Shown: positions 1 through 11,850 of the stretch, in pieces
Layout of the letters: every line of letters begins with the position of its first letter
Position numbering within the stretch: the first letter of the stretch is position 1
Source: Tubulanus polymorphus
Lineage: Eukaryota > Nemertea > Palaeonemertea > Tubulaniformes > Tubulanidae
Direction: 5' to 3'
DNA length: 64,000 bases
NCBI RefSeq assembly: GCF_964204645.1
Contig: NC_134027.1
Location: 479,501-543,500, forward strand
Notes under the pieces: model-generated
Seen by the model: the letters and a program-made list of their open reading frames with translations, nothing else
Databases searched by the model: none
What the model was told of the DNA's origin: nothing
Translations under genes and position numbers: made by a program

Positions 1-71
1 AACACTTTTCAGGGGTTGGCAGCCCTGTAATCTGATAAATAGATGTAATAAACAGATTGTTCTCATTTCAG

Positions 72-1500
72 TGTCCGATCAATGTTAGTTACACTATAAG
101 GAATAGACCCAGTAGCTGAATTGAACTGAACTGATCCACAGTGAATATTTGAGTCACCTTCAGATATTAGTGGTATGTCTGTATGCAGACAAAATTCTAT
201 TTTAACAACTGAGTTTGTGTTTTAAATCTTTGAAATAAGTAGGCCTATAATATCATTGAATCTGTTATTTTCATTTCAGTGTTTGTCATTATAAGCTGAA
301 CTGGTAAATAATTAACGTACAAACTCCACTGGTTGAGTCACCTACAGACACATGGTATGTGTATAGAGATTAATTCAATGAATCTGAAATACTTTGTTTC
401 TTAGTTATAAATGATTTTCCATTTTGTTTTAATCTGTTAGGAGATGAACTGAACAAATCAACAGTTCGAATTCTGTATCAATAAGTGGTATGTATGAAAA
501 CAGAATTTCAACAACTTATTTCATAATTTCCTGCAATAGAATCTGATAAATAATTGCCATTGAATCCGTTGTTTTCATTTCAGTGTCAATCATTGTTCGT
601 TGAACTGTAAAGAATGAATGAACCAACATCTTATTTGAACTGAACTCTACGGTCCATGGTTGAATCTATAGCTATAGACATACAGTACGTGGTGTGTGTG
701 TATGGAGGCAATTTCAATTTAATTGAAACACTTGTTTCATTATAATTATTAATGATTATTATGATTATCCATTTTGTTTTAATCTGTTTAGGAGAAACCT
801 GAACCAAGGATGTTATATTGCCACAGATATCATGTATGTATCAACGTCTTTCTGTTTTATTCCGTTTCTGTTCTGCAGAAGAATCTGAGATGAATATAAT
901 GTTATGGACTGAATGTGTTTTCCATTTTAGTTTCCATCAATGTTAGTTGAACTGTAACTGATAGAAGAGAACCATGGACGTTATAACTCCCCACAGATGT
1001 CATGTATGTATCTGTAGAGGAATCTTTGAGAGATAGATTTTATAGAATCTGTTATTTTCAGTGTTGATCAATGTTAGTTGAACTGTAATGAGTAAAACCA
1101 GTAGTTACTTCACAGTCAATGGTTTAGTCAGTAACAATGTATGTGATGTGGTTTGTGTGTATGGAGACAATTTCATTATTTTCATTAATTATTTGTTAGG
1201 CAATGACCAATTGTCCATGGGATGACCGATTACTAGTAGATGACCAGGGTTGACCAATTGCCAGATGACCAATTGCCAGAAATGATCAGGGAACAGTCAA
1301 CATGTATGTATCGAGACAATTTTCAGTTGTTTTGAGGAATCTCATAGAATCTGTTATTTTTATTTCAGTGTCCGTCATCATGAGTTGAAACGAATATCTG
1401 ATTTGAAGTGAACTCTGCAGTCATTCAACAGTTGAGGAGCCCTTACACATATATAAGTTACGTATTAGTGATATTTACCACTGACAGACAATTAAAACAA
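72..1500 (+). ncRNA. Array of short non-coding exons (copy 1, 5' part outside window)
   Basis: Repeated units start after ttttcatttcag or similar acceptors and end at gtatgt-type donors. By eye the exons are 72-172, 280-354, 441-487, 584-691, 792-833, 931-1003, 1062-1138, 1200-1303 and from 1369. Introns are about 85-160 bases. Exons share blocks such as tgtccatcaatgttagttga and catggttgagtca, so they arose by exon duplication. Every exon has stops in all frames, so a spliced non-coding RNA on + is the simplest reading. A mini-ORF (M-L-V-E-L-stop) recurs at 940 and 1071. No C/D or H/ACA snoRNA boxes were convincing in the introns. Confidence covers the exon-like structure, not proven expression. 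Confidence 0.55.
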
Positions 1501-1569
1501 CTTGTATTATAATGATTTGCTGTTTGTGAATGAACTTGAGAACAGTCGCTACTCCTTAATGCTATCAGT

Positions 1570-1720
1570 TACAGCCACCTTTTGATAGAATCTCTGTCTA
1601 AACCTCTTGCATGATCATCTCTATCTCAATTATAATATAATAAATACTAATCCTTCATTTTAACTCTCTTCTATTCTAATACATTGTATGAGTCAAAAGA
1701 TGGTTGTCACTGATAGAATT
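1570..1720. repeat. Imperfect inverted repeat (fold-back)
   Basis: The arm acagccaccttttga near 1572 pairs with tcaaaagatggttgt near 1693, with two mismatches. It is probably a small non-autonomous element. A relative with the same arm ends lies at about 3175-3265. Copy 2 is at +44740. Confidence 0.45.
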
Positions 1721-1907
1721 AGGGACGCTATACAGCTGGCTAATTGTCATAATCTAAACCCTTTTTGTGTTCACTGCATACTCTGTGACCCTCCACTTCA
1801 ATGCATTTTAATTGATTCAATTGCACCAACTTTTTATTTTTTTTTTCATGTCAGCGTCAATCGTTTTTACCTGCTGCAGGTAGAAATGAATCCACTGCTT
1901 GAGTGGC

Positions 1908-1915
1908 TATAAAAG
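1908..1915 (+). promoter_or_regulatory. TATA-box promoter candidate
   Basis: TATAAAAG in a non-AT-rich context. It is followed about 60 bases later by a possible donor (gtagga at 1976), and by an exon-like segment 2067-2140 with a tttcag acceptor and a gtagtt donor. This would be the start of a short-exon transcript on +. The same site occurs at 46648-46655 in the second copy. Confidence 0.4.
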
Positions 1916-2066
1916 TCGGTGGTGAAGACAAGTACACTCAATTGGAGACAATAATTTCTTTGAGATCTGACAGTGGTAGGAATTGTAACATTTTAATAAA
2001 TAAGGGGTACATCTAGAAAATTGGAAGACACGTTTTAATTGATATCTGTTATTTTACGTGTTTCAG

Positions 2067-2263
2067 CTTCAAGTTTATCTGAGTTCTACCAAATGAGATT
2101 ATTCACCCATGAAGACTCGACTGATTCATACCCACATAAGGTAGTTGTACTTTCATTTTTATTAAACATTTCAATAATTAAAATTGGCGCTATTAAGAAG
2201 AAAAAAGAAATTCATAAATTGCATTATTTAAAGTACTTTGATTTAAAACCTATTCATAAATAA
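2067..2263 (+). other. Exon-like segment with small ORF
   Basis: A tttcag acceptor ends at 2066 and a possible donor follows 2140. An ATG at about 2092 opens a 56-codon frame to 2263 if the donor is not used. The encoded peptide begins M-R-L-F-T-H-E-D and ends in a Lys-rich stretch. It is preserved at 46807-47003 with few changes. No family was recognised; it may simply be non-coding. Confidence 0.25.
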
Positions 2264-2712
2264 CAATGCGGTACCGCTGCATAACAGATGGCACCACTAT
2301 ACGGTCGTTGGTACTACTAGACTGGTTACCTGTATAATAAGTACAATACAATGAATTTTATTCGCACGGTGACGGATGTATTGGCATTGAAGCGCTCACT
2401 TATAATTCTATTGTATTGAATGTAGACCCAGAAAACCACGAAGGCTGCATTACGATTGCACCTTACACACAGGGCCACCTTCGGTTATCGGAGTCAGTCG
2501 ACTTATAGTAGTCCCGGAACTCGGGTGCCGAGTAACTCATGTCAAATGTCGGAACTATATTCCGGAAATAGTTCGAAAATCAAGCGCATTCGGTTATTAG
2601 TTCCAACCACTAGTCGACTAGCTACCGATTACCGAATTTGGCCCAGCCTGTCTAACTCTGGATTCGCAACTGGCAACCGAGTTAAGTGCTTCTCGCTAGC
2701 CAGGTTGCCGCT

Positions 2713-2814
2713 AAGCGGCCACCAGTCTATAATATTAACCCAATCACACGTTGTTTGTCACTCGCTGATTCGCTACGCATCTGATTGGCTAGATATATAG
2801 ACTGGTGGCCGCTT
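2713..2814. repeat. Perfect 18-bp terminal inverted repeat hairpin
   Basis: The arm aagcggccaccagtctat (2713-2730) pairs exactly with atagactggtggccgctt (2797-2814). The roughly 66-base loop carries a CCAAT and an inverted CCAAT. It looks like a very small MITE or a fold-back. Copy 2 lies at about 47453-47554. Confidence 0.7.
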
Positions 2815-3174
2815 GACCATTGAGGCAAGCGAGGATGGTTGCGTGACTTATCGAAATGTTCGCTTGCCACAGCAGGAATACCGTCCAATGTAATAAGTGT
2901 TAATGTATTAATTGTAGGAATGCCTGGTGATGTAGATCAAGTTCACAGAAACTGAAAACAGAAAGAAACCTGGCGGAATCTATTGTGTATAAATAAATAT
3001 ATTTATTATCGTGTTGTGTTGTTTATTCTGAGTGCGATCTGTGGTGATTCAACCACTTGGTCCTCTCAAGTTTTTTCCCCATCCAAATTTTTGAATCCGT
3101 TTGCGCCGTTTTGACTGAAGTGATCTTTAAATTTGTATTAGTTCTAAGACTTAGACAGGTCTTAAATTCTTTCA

Positions 3175-3265
3175 GTTGCGGCCACCTCTCGACAAAAATC
3201 TATTGTACTAATCCTTAATAACTTATAATCGCATGCGTCGAAAGGTGGCTGTCATAGATGGAATA
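3175..3265. repeat. Inverted repeat related to 1570-1720
   Basis: The arms cggccacctctcgac and gtcgaaaggtggctg pair with two mismatches. The shared arm motif suggests the same element family as 1570-1720. Confidence 0.45.
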
Positions 3266-3381
3266 AGAGATATAATCAGTGTCTAAGATGAATACAATTG
3301 CGTTTAATTTGAAACTGCTAAACAGTTGCAGTAAGAGTTAAATAACGATCATCGCTGTATCTATGCTTGTGATGCTTGTTT

Positions 3382-3577
3382 CACCCTCAGTAATTACAGA
3401 GCTGCCAACTGTTACTGATTGCCAGTATTAGTTAGTATTTTATAACGAGAAATACTGATCTGATTTGTGAAGGTCTTGCCGTTGATTACTGATTAATTGA
3501 ACATTCCTTTGATATTTCAATGAAACGTTACTGAAAAAAATTCGATTTGCTACTGATAGGACTTTTCAAAGGTTGGC
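3382..3577. mobile_element. MITE with GCTGCCAAC terminal inverted repeats
   Basis: It begins agagctgccaactgttactga and ends ggttggcagccctgta, which are inverted relative to each other. Related copies lie at 44628-44771 and 48122-48317, and the right end of one lies at 1-30. The interior is AT-rich with repeated ttactga words and has no ORF. The family affinity is not certain; short CAGRGC-type ends occur in hAT-like MITEs. Confidence 0.6.
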
Positions 3578-3670
3578 AGCCCTGTAGTTATCTTGGTCTC
3601 GCAACTTTACCACCTCAGTACCGGCGACGCTTCACTCGTAATCCTCGCCTTCCATTCCGCGCATTTAGCT

Positions 3671-3766
3671 ATCCTCGCTTGCCGGGGTTTAATTGGTTCT
3701 GCCCAATCAGATGCGTTGTTTTTCTACCAATAAGGGGCGCCAATTTAAACCCCGGCAAGCGAGGAT
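3671..3766. repeat. Near-perfect 26-bp inverted repeat hairpin
   Basis: The left arm atcctcgcttgccggggttt is mirrored at 3740-3766, with one extra A. The loop again has CCAAT and ATTGG boxes, as in the hairpin at 2713-2814. Copy 2 lies at about 48411-48506. Confidence 0.7.
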
Positions 3767-3899
3767 TAATTTGTCAGCGTTGCCACCGTTAGCTCCAGTA
3801 CTGTGCCATTGTCAGTTAGACTGGGTCTGAAATGGTGGTGGCAAGCTGCAGGTCTGGACTGCGCGACCAACATTTTCCGTTCCTACATCCGAAATCTAC

Positions 3900-5096
3900 A
3901 CGTTTTCTTGTAGACTGGTTGCAGGTTGCTAGTTTACATTAGACTGGTTGCCGGTCTCTTCCTGTAGACCGTTTACCGGTCTCTATCTTTCATTAGAGAC
4001 TTGTTGTGCCCATCCTCCATTTTACATTTTCGATGCATGTCAAATAAGGTCAAACATGTTAAGTAGCAAGTTACTTCCTGGTTAAGATGGCGTCTCTTCG
4101 AATCTGCTTGGCTTCGAGCGATATTAAAATTGCCCTTTATAATGGACGGAAAGACATTAATTGCTAAGTATCAGATAAATCCGCTGATAATTTACCTGGT
4201 ACTCGAAATACCGACTAACAAGGATCGAAATCTAATGCGAGGTGAGCTCTGCCGCGACCGTCACTGAATACAGAACATTCTGAAGGAACAGAGGACATCC
4301 TTCCTATAACTACCGTTCGTGGGATGTATTTAGTGAATTGATGTTTTAATACAGTGTTGTAAAATGACTATATTTAGTATCTGAATAAAGTTTACAATTG
4401 CTGAACTCCTTAGTGCTTTGTTAGATCAGATATTTGGATCCACCTCAGCCTACTGATTTCCTGATACAGACAGCAAGTTGGGACAGTCAAATTAAGAGAT
4501 TTGGTCAAGACAAGTTACTCAGATCACACTGGAAATTCGCAATATCCTCTCTCCTCATGGACCACACATTGTCAATGTTGACTTTGCTAGAAATCGATTA
4601 TAAAATTCACCACGACCAATTCTTTTTCACTGAATTCAATATTTATTGTTCACTTCTGGTACAAAATCTTGTTCAGCCCCTGACAAGAGAATAAACAATG
4701 ACACTACGTATTTCATGACATAGAACAGTAGTTTTTTTTCATCGACAAATTGGGACGATCCTGATATCCCTGATTTGAATGATAGTGGCTTTAGAATCAT
4801 AAAGACCATGTCTCGACCAGACAGATAATCCAATCACAATTCAAATTGAAGGCTCGCTAGTGCAGTTATTCACAGAATCCAGCTCTTTAAACCTCATCAG
4901 TTTATCAGAATCGAGGAGTTTCACCGCCTGTTATTTGGAATTTCATTTCATGACAGCTAGTGCTGATTCTTTATTCTCTTTGATTACTGCATGATGTTAT
5001 CATTCTGAAATTAAAATACATATCACACTTATAATTAAACCTGGATTGACTTTACAAATTAATGGTTCAGAATCCATTTTTCAAACTTACCTTGAT
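3900..5096 (+). other. Promoter/first-exon-like block, donor broken
   Basis: Repeats of gactggttgccggtctct precede ccatcctccattttacattt and then an ATG at 4087 in the context aagatggcg (also a YY1-like motif). The frame from this ATG encodes about 26 residues beginning M-A-S-L-R-I-C-L and stops being useful where copies at 8.3 and 48.9 kb have a GTAAGT donor. Here two bases are missing (gctaagt instead of gctgtaagt), so the donor is lost. The downstream sequence to 5096 is non-coding. It is homologous to 8015-9144 and 48690-49871. Confidence 0.4.
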
Positions 5097-7545
5097 TAGC
5101 ATTTGATTCTCTATATATCGTCAGAACATGGACTCAGAGTGTTTCTTTAATGGTTAAGAATGTCTCTTTAACCAACATCCCCCTCGCCTGCTTCCTACAT
5201 ATCCCTTCCCTTTCCTCCTGATTACCTTTGATCCCCACTGCCTAGCAGCTAACAGCTGCTGCTATTTTATCTGGTTTACATGTTTTGCAAATAGTGTCTG
5301 TTATGCTATAGTTGTTCTTTTAATTGTTTAACTTCTTCATCTGAAATTTCATTATTCTCATTTCAGTTTCACGCAGGAAATGGTTCATGAAAATCTGCAT
5401 TGAGACTGGGACGAAATGTGCATTGAGACGGATGAAATCTGCATGAACAGAGATATACTTTAAGATCCCCATTTTATCCATCGGAGTGAATGTACATCCA
5501 CTACTCACAGGTAGCAAACCTACAAACGCTAAACACTCATCCCTGGGCCCTGATTCAAAAATAAAAATAAAAGATTAAATTAAGAATTAACAATTTTATG
5601 AATCAGTGATCAGTTTCATAAAATAAGTCCTAAATTAATTTTAGGGGTTTATTATTTCATATTGAAATGAATTCTTCATGTTTATGCAATTCTCATTATC
5701 TTTCATTGCAGCATTTATATATTCATTTTTAATCATACATGTGAAATATATAATGTATTTTCAGGGAAACGTAAACAAGAAAGGAAGGGAAGAAAGAGAA
5801 GGGAAGAAAGAGTTGGATGATTAATGCGCACTTATTCTCCATTCCGAATTCCTGTATTCGACTCTAGGTGATCATCATACGAACGAGATATAGAAAAAAA
5901 ACATTACTGAAGTCATCTCTATTTTTTAGTCTCAATTTGTATTTCTAATTCAATTTACTAAGTGTGTAAGTCATCATTTGGAAGTGTAAGTCATAATTTG
6001 GATAAATCGTCACATTACTGAAGTCATCCCTATTTTTTAGTCTCAATTTGTATTCAGTTTACTTCAGATAACGTAATTTGGTTTAATCACAAGTCGTCAA
6101 CATTATAATCAATGTAACTACAGTGACTACATTATTGTCCTTTTATTGAGAAATTTATGTTAATTTTTGATTTCTGGGATAAATCAAAATTCAAATGTTA
6201 TCATTTTTTGTATCAAAAATTGTAAACAATTGAATAACTTGTGTGCTATTGAAACATTCAGTTATGGTTAGTTTTTAGCTCAGAAAACTTTGAGCCTGTT
6301 TATACAAGTGTTGTAACAAGTGTTGAACAATTCAAAGATCATGTTTTTTATACTTTGTCATGTTAGAAAAAATGTTTTCTAGTATATTGATGTTTCTAAA
6401 AAAACATATTATTCAACTTTAAAAGGCCAACAAGCCTTCTAATAAAACTAGTTTGTCATATATATATTACTTGGTCATTGTCAAGTTTTTTAAAAAATAT
6501 TTTGGTTTTCTCAGCTTTCTCTGGTGGAAATTTCTTCGTGGAATTCCTCTTCTATACAAGTTCCTCCTCAGACTGTTTTTATGCGAGAGTTTATAACAAC
6601 CGGATCCTCAGAAAATGGTCGGAGTGCCAAGTCTTCGATTTAAGATCACCAGTCTTATCTGAGACCATAAGTTCACTAGCAAGTTTCACTAGCGATTCCA
6701 ACAGCTATAGGATGGAACAGTATTATTATATAGGTCACCACTGTGCAATTGAGCCCAGATCATCAGAAAAAGATAGTGAAGATGTGATGGGATTCATTGA
6801 AAATTTTGCATATATAATTAATTCATTGAACTACTTAATTTGTATGATTTATTTTTTGGGAATTTTCGAATTTGTCATCAATAACTAGTATATATTTCTT
6901 TTCAAGTTGTGAGCGATCTAGTTCTCTGTCGACCCATTGAAAATGAATCGACTCTGACCTGTAGAACTGGACCCAGGGAGCTGAATCTCGCGTGCCACAG
7001 CAAGATACAGAGCTCTTCAATGTCTTAACCTTCAGGTGCTGCCCCTAAACAAATCAATAGCGGTAAATCTGTGAACTAACTTATAGCTCGCTTGCCAGAG
7101 TAGAATCATAGCGAGCTGTCTAAAATCTTGAACCGTCTAGTGCTGCCACTTAATCGATATGTATCGGAAAAGTGAATTTATTACTCGCATGCCACAGTAG
7201 TTGTGTAGTTGGAACATCATGATAGACTCGTTTTTCTGTGCAGCTATAACGGGAGCTATTTCAGATCTGACAATGAATATAAACTCAATCACAGTTCGAT
7301 AACAAACGCCGCTGGGTGGAATCGATGTAAACAAATAATCGTGTTGAAATTGAATTTAGTTTAAGATATATTTTCGTGGTAGTTTTTATTTTCAAGCTGT
7401 TTACGTTCACTTCAAATGATGAAACGATGAAACTATATTAAATACATCCCTGTTTTAGTGGGGATTTTGAGTTTTGGTCCTTTCCGTATCTTCTAGAAAC
7501 ATCAAGTAGAAAGGCATTAACTGAACCCTATGTCTTTAACTTCAG
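5097..7545. other. Intergenic or intronic, no clear gene
   Basis: The sequence is AT-rich. Possible non-coding exons occur (a ttctcatttcag acceptor near 5367). A 136-codon frame at 6478-6888 has no ATG at its start and no recognisable motif, so it is not called. 6900-7330 holds dispersed motifs such as ctcgcttgccacagta that recur at 2870, 17775 and 51400. 7020-7200 is similar to 51350-51415. Confidence 0.6.
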
Positions 7546-7661
7546 GAGTCTATGGAGTTTTCGGATGCCTCTTTTCCTCACTTCTTGCATTCGTCACCAT
7601 TAGAAATCTGGACAAACTGAATTCAGTTGACGAGGCCGAAGAACAGAAGACCAAAGAGTGA
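7546..7661 (+). CDS. Orphan 3'-terminal coding exon, one membrane segment
   Basis: An acceptor (ttaacttcag) ends at 7545. Reading from the third base gives 37 residues and a TGA stop at 7659-7661. The peptide opens V-Y-G-V-F-G-C-L-F-S-S-L-L-A-F-V, a hydrophobic helix. It continues I-R-N-L-D-K and ends with an acidic/Lys-rich tail (D-E-A-E-E-Q-K-T-K-E). That is typical of the last transmembrane helix and cytosolic tail of a multipass carrier, but I do not recognise the family. No matching upstream exons were found in the 7.5 kb to its left, so it may be a stray exon captured by duplication, or the end of a gene whose other exons lie outside the window. Confidence 0.45.
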
Positions 7662-8014
7662 TCTGCACTAGCCGCAGGGTTCGTGTTGGCTTGAATCGGT
7701 GGGAGGCAATCAAACCCCGACACGTGAAGATGTCATCCTCAAAAATAAGGATACCGGGACGCTTCTCTGGTTTACGATGATTAGTCTGCAGGGATAACTC
7801 TTCGGCGGGGCGTGATCGCGTGAATAGCCCAAACTAAACCTTCAGAGTTCACTGTACTACAGCATACAACATCTGATAACTTGCATAATAAAGCGCGGCG
7901 TGCATGAAAAGAATTGTATAAATGCGGGCAAGATTCCGTGCCCTGGCAATCGAACGCCAGAGTGGAGGTATTCCATACACTGGTAGGTGAGTCGGAGCAT
8001 AGACTGTTTGCCTG

Positions 8015-9144
8015 TCCCATAGACTGGTTGCCGGTCTCTACCTTCAGTTAGAGACCGGTTGATCCCATCCTCCATTTTACATTTTCCATGCATGTCAAAC
8101 ATGTCAGTATCGAGTTACTTCCGGGTTAAAATGGCGTCTCATCGAATAAGCGAAACTAGGAGTAATATCAAAATCGCGCTGGAATGATTGATTACAGTAA
8201 ATCAGCTGATTATCTATGAATCATAAATGTAAACAGCAAACAAAAGGAAATTTAAAGACCGAAGAATAGGCATTAATTGCTGTAAGTATCGAAATAATCC
8301 GCTGATATTTACTCGGAATTCAAACTGACAACTGAATTGATACTTATTCATTTTGTAGGTAAGAAAAAGGGCTCAGCCGCGATAGTCATTCTGAAGGAAC
8401 TTGGCCGAAGGGGGACATGCTTTCTTTATAAACCGTATGTGAAATATATTCAGTGAATTGTTTTGTTAATGATGTGAAAATCACTAAAGTCTGAATAAAG
8501 TTTACAATAGTTGAACTCCTTTGTCAGTGTTTTGCGAGATCAGATATTTGGATCCACTGCAGCATCTTCACTTATATTCTCGATACAGACAATGAGTTGG
8601 GACAGACTTGGGTAAGACCAATAATTCAGATCATCTGGATATTCACAATATTTTCCTCTCCTCATGGACCAACATGATTTTTGCTAGAAATTGAGTATAA
8701 AATCGATCAAGAAAAACTCTTTTTTACTGCCATTCTATATTTATTGTCCACTTCTAGTACAAAATCTAATTCAATATAAAGACAGCCTGACAAGACGATA
8801 CATATTTTGTGACATTGCAAATTGTGTGACAACAGAATGACTCTGATATCTCTAACTTAACTCGAATCACAAAGACCAAGTCTTGACCAGACAGTAGGTC
8901 TAAATCCATGCTCGCTCGTGTAGTTATTCATAAATTCCAGCTCTTTAAACCTCATCATCTCAGAATCAAGGAGTTTCATCGTTATTTGGAATCTAATTTC
9001 ATGACGATTAGTGCTGGATTCGTTAATCTCTTTGATTCGTGATTGACGTTACTTTCTGAAATTGAATCAATACACATATCACCAACAATTAAACCTGGAT
9101 TGACTTTTCAATTCATGTCCCATCCATTTTTCAAACTTACCATG
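8015..9144 (+). repeat. Diverged third copy of the 3.9-5.1 kb block
   Basis: It follows the order of 3945-5096 closely: the gactggttgccggtctct repeats, ccatcctccattttacatttt, atggcgtctc at 8131, the gtaagtatc donor at about 8283, tctgaataaagtttacaat, and the 3' tail. Divergence is far higher than between the 5-kb duplicates. The ATG frame at 8131 is short and broken by TGA near 8186. The GTAAGT donor is present. Confidence 0.75.
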
Positions 9145-11157
9145 ATACAACGACAATTCATTCTGTGCACGTTGAGCTCATTCAATTTAATATTGAGTTG
9201 TATCTCAGAAAATCTTCATCAGAACACACACAATGACCTACAAATAGACAATCAACAGAATATTTATAAATAAGTATTCATTTACTGTTCACAAGTTTTA
9301 AAAGATATTGTCATTGAAGTGAAGTTACCTGTCGTATAATATTTTCACCACACTGTCACTGAAATTGACTGCTAATGTCCAGTGTCACATTCAGAATAAT
9401 CAATCAATCATCTTAAGTGAACTGACAAATTGCCGGTGTCGTGGCCTCTGCTGCATGGCTGTTTCAGTTCAGTACGTCAGTCAGTGGAGATTGGTTGTTC
9501 CATCTCAAGTTCGTTGTTGTTGTCGATTGACGACAGTTCATTCGAGCAGGGTAGATTTTGACGGCGCTGTAACGGAGACATCTTGAATTGTATATCGATA
9601 TTTTCGAAGCCACACGTAGTACAGGTGCCCGCAGAAAGGTTACCTGATAGTTTTGGTCGAGTTTCTTTCTTCATTGGTGTAAAAATCGACTTTTAAGCGG
9701 TCCATGGAACGTAAATCGAGACACTCTGGAGGCGGCCATGTTACATTGTTCACGTGATGAAATACTGAAATCTGATTGGATCCGTACATTCCGTGGAAGA
9801 TGGCGGACGGGTTAAACCTGTCCTATTCTGACTGCGAATGCAGGTGGCGCAGAATTGGACAGGCGACCAGTCTACCTGTCCCATAGAGACCGGTAACCAG
9901 TCTAGCCACCTCACGATCAGTCTACATTGAAAAACCATTACTGAAATATGGTTGACGGAAATATTCATTTTATATCAGATTCTGAAATATTTTCCCATAT
10001 TGATTACAAAATTTCTTCTTATCTTAATAAGATAAATCTGCAAAAGCTCAACAATTTGAATTAGTGAAAACCGATGTGCGAAGTCGTCAATTCAGTAGCC
10101 TGATAGAGCCCGGTAACCAGTCTAACTGTCAATGTTCATTGCGCGGGAATGAACGGGCAACCAGTCTACGATGAAAAATCATTTCTGAAAAATTATGAAC
10201 GGAGATATTCATTTTACTTTGAATTTTGAATTATCTTATAAAACTGACAGCCATATTAACCAAAGTATTAATAGTAAATCTGATAAAATCTAATACCGGT
10301 TTTAGAATAGGTGAAAACTGATTTATGTGATGCCGTCGGTTCAGAAGACTGATCCGTAGAATCGTTCGCCACTTTCTTCCGGTCCACTTACTTCCGCGTT
10401 TGTGATTTACATACAAGTAGTTTGAATGTTAAATGTATTAAGCCGCGTGTTGATTGGTTGAGGTCAGTGCGGTTTACTGAACGATGACCAGCTGTCAGCT
10501 GATCGAATCATTCGTTTCACAGACATTACGACGTAAGTATATTTTACATCTTTGATCAAAAATTGTTGTGAAGAAACTCAAAACTAAGGCCTCTATAAAT
10601 GATCGATTGACTTTAAATGATTACTTTAGCACAGCTCTTGTAGACAATGATTAGGTGTCATAGTAGTTTAGCTCGAAAGTGCACATATAAGGTTAATTTT
10701 CATCCGTTATTTAGAGACCGAGGTATTGAGCGTCCATTTCAGCCCTTAAAACATCATCAACCTACCTCAAACTGACTGTTTTTAAATCCAGCAATAGTTA
10801 CCTAACTATTGACTCATCATGGATTCGATTCAAAAACAATTTTTGATGATCATAGTGATTCGAAACATTTGAATTTTTGAAAAACGCGAATGCTAAACGA
10901 CGGATCCGGACTTCGATTGCGGCCCAATGGCAGAGTTGATTTTTTTATTTGGAATTTGAAGATATAAATCACTGAAATCAATTGGTTTTTTCAACCAAAA
11001 TTAAAATTAAGAAGAATTTAGGATGGAGATGTTTGATTTTCATTTTGTCTAAAATGCCGATTTAAAAATTGATTTAATTGAATCAAATTAATGAATTCAT
11101 CATTTCACGATATTATAGATAATCAAAATGTGAATATGAAATAACCTTTTCAATCGC
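9145..11157. other. Non-coding, with match to 50.0-50.3 and 51.2 kb
   Basis: 9360-9690 is similar to 50050-50270 and 9790-9900 to 51185-51260, so the second large duplicate once extended further. Motifs gaccggtaaccagtct recur at 9890, 10110 and 10160. Near 10525 attacgacgtaagtat is a good splice donor, and could end a 5' UTR exon of the gene starting at 14329 (inference). No coding region is seen. Confidence 0.5.
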
Positions 11158-11850
11158 TGTTTTTGGGTAAGATCGCAGTTTTTAGGTTAGATCGCTGTTT
11201 TGTGGTTAGATCACTGTTTTTGGTTAGATTGCTGTTTTGTGTTAGATCGCTGTTTTGTGTTAGATCGCAGTTTTTAGGTTAGATCGCAGTTTTTGGGTTA
11301 GACCGCAGTTTTTTTGTTAGATCGCAGGTTTTAAGTTAGATCACAGTTTTTAGGTTAGATTGCTGTTTTGTGTTAGATCACTGTTTTTGTGTTAGATCGC
11401 AGTTTTGTGTTAGATCGCTGTTTTAGGTTAGATCGCTGTTTTTAGGTTAGATCACAGTTTTTAGGTTACATTGCAGTATTTAGGTTAGACCGCACTTTTT
11501 TTGTTATATCGCAGTTTTTAGGTTAGATCGCTGTTTTGTGTTAGATCACTGTTTTTGTGTTAGATTGCTGTTTTGTGTTAGATCGCTGTTTTGGGTTAGA
11601 TCACAGTTTTTGTGTTAGATCGCTGTTTTTGGGTTAGATCACTATTTTTGTGTTAGATAGCTGTTTTTAGGTTAGATTGCTGTTTTTGGGTTAGATCGCT
11701 GTTTTTGGGTTAGATCGCTGTTTTGGGTTAGATCACAGTTTTTGGGTTAGATCGCTGTTTTGGGTTAGATCACAGTTTTTGTGTTAGATCGCTGTTTTTG
11801 GGTTAAATTGCTGTTTTTGTGTTAGATCATTGTTTTTGGTTTACCTTTGT
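11158..11850. repeat. Satellite of about 19-20 bp, array 1
   Basis: About 35 degenerate units of the type gttagatcgctgtttttggg or ttaggttagatcgcagtttt. Variants alternate between gctg and gcag/cactg. The same repeat forms a second array at 12961-13540. Confidence 0.9.

Larger units (their letters stand above)
1..5096. repeat. Large direct duplication, copy 1
   Basis: This block is repeated in direct orientation at 44741-49871, with only scattered single-base changes and a few small indels. The offset is 44740 for most of its length and about 44775 after a 34-base difference near 3910/48650. The left edge is cut by the window start. Similarity stops sharply after the shared cttaccttgat at about 5096/49871. 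It contains the short-exon array, a TATA promoter candidate, hairpin elements and a first-exon-like ORF. It could be a true segmental duplication or two haplotypes joined by the assembler. Confidence 0.95.

Noticed and set aside
72-1368. snoRNA host gene in the short-exon array
   Set aside because: The layout fits, but introns lack paired C (TGATGA) and D (CTGA) boxes with terminal stems, and no H/ACA hairpins were seen.
6478-6888. 136-codon plus frame as a gene
   Set aside because: It begins with TTG, has no motif or splice context, and the flanks are AT-rich non-coding.
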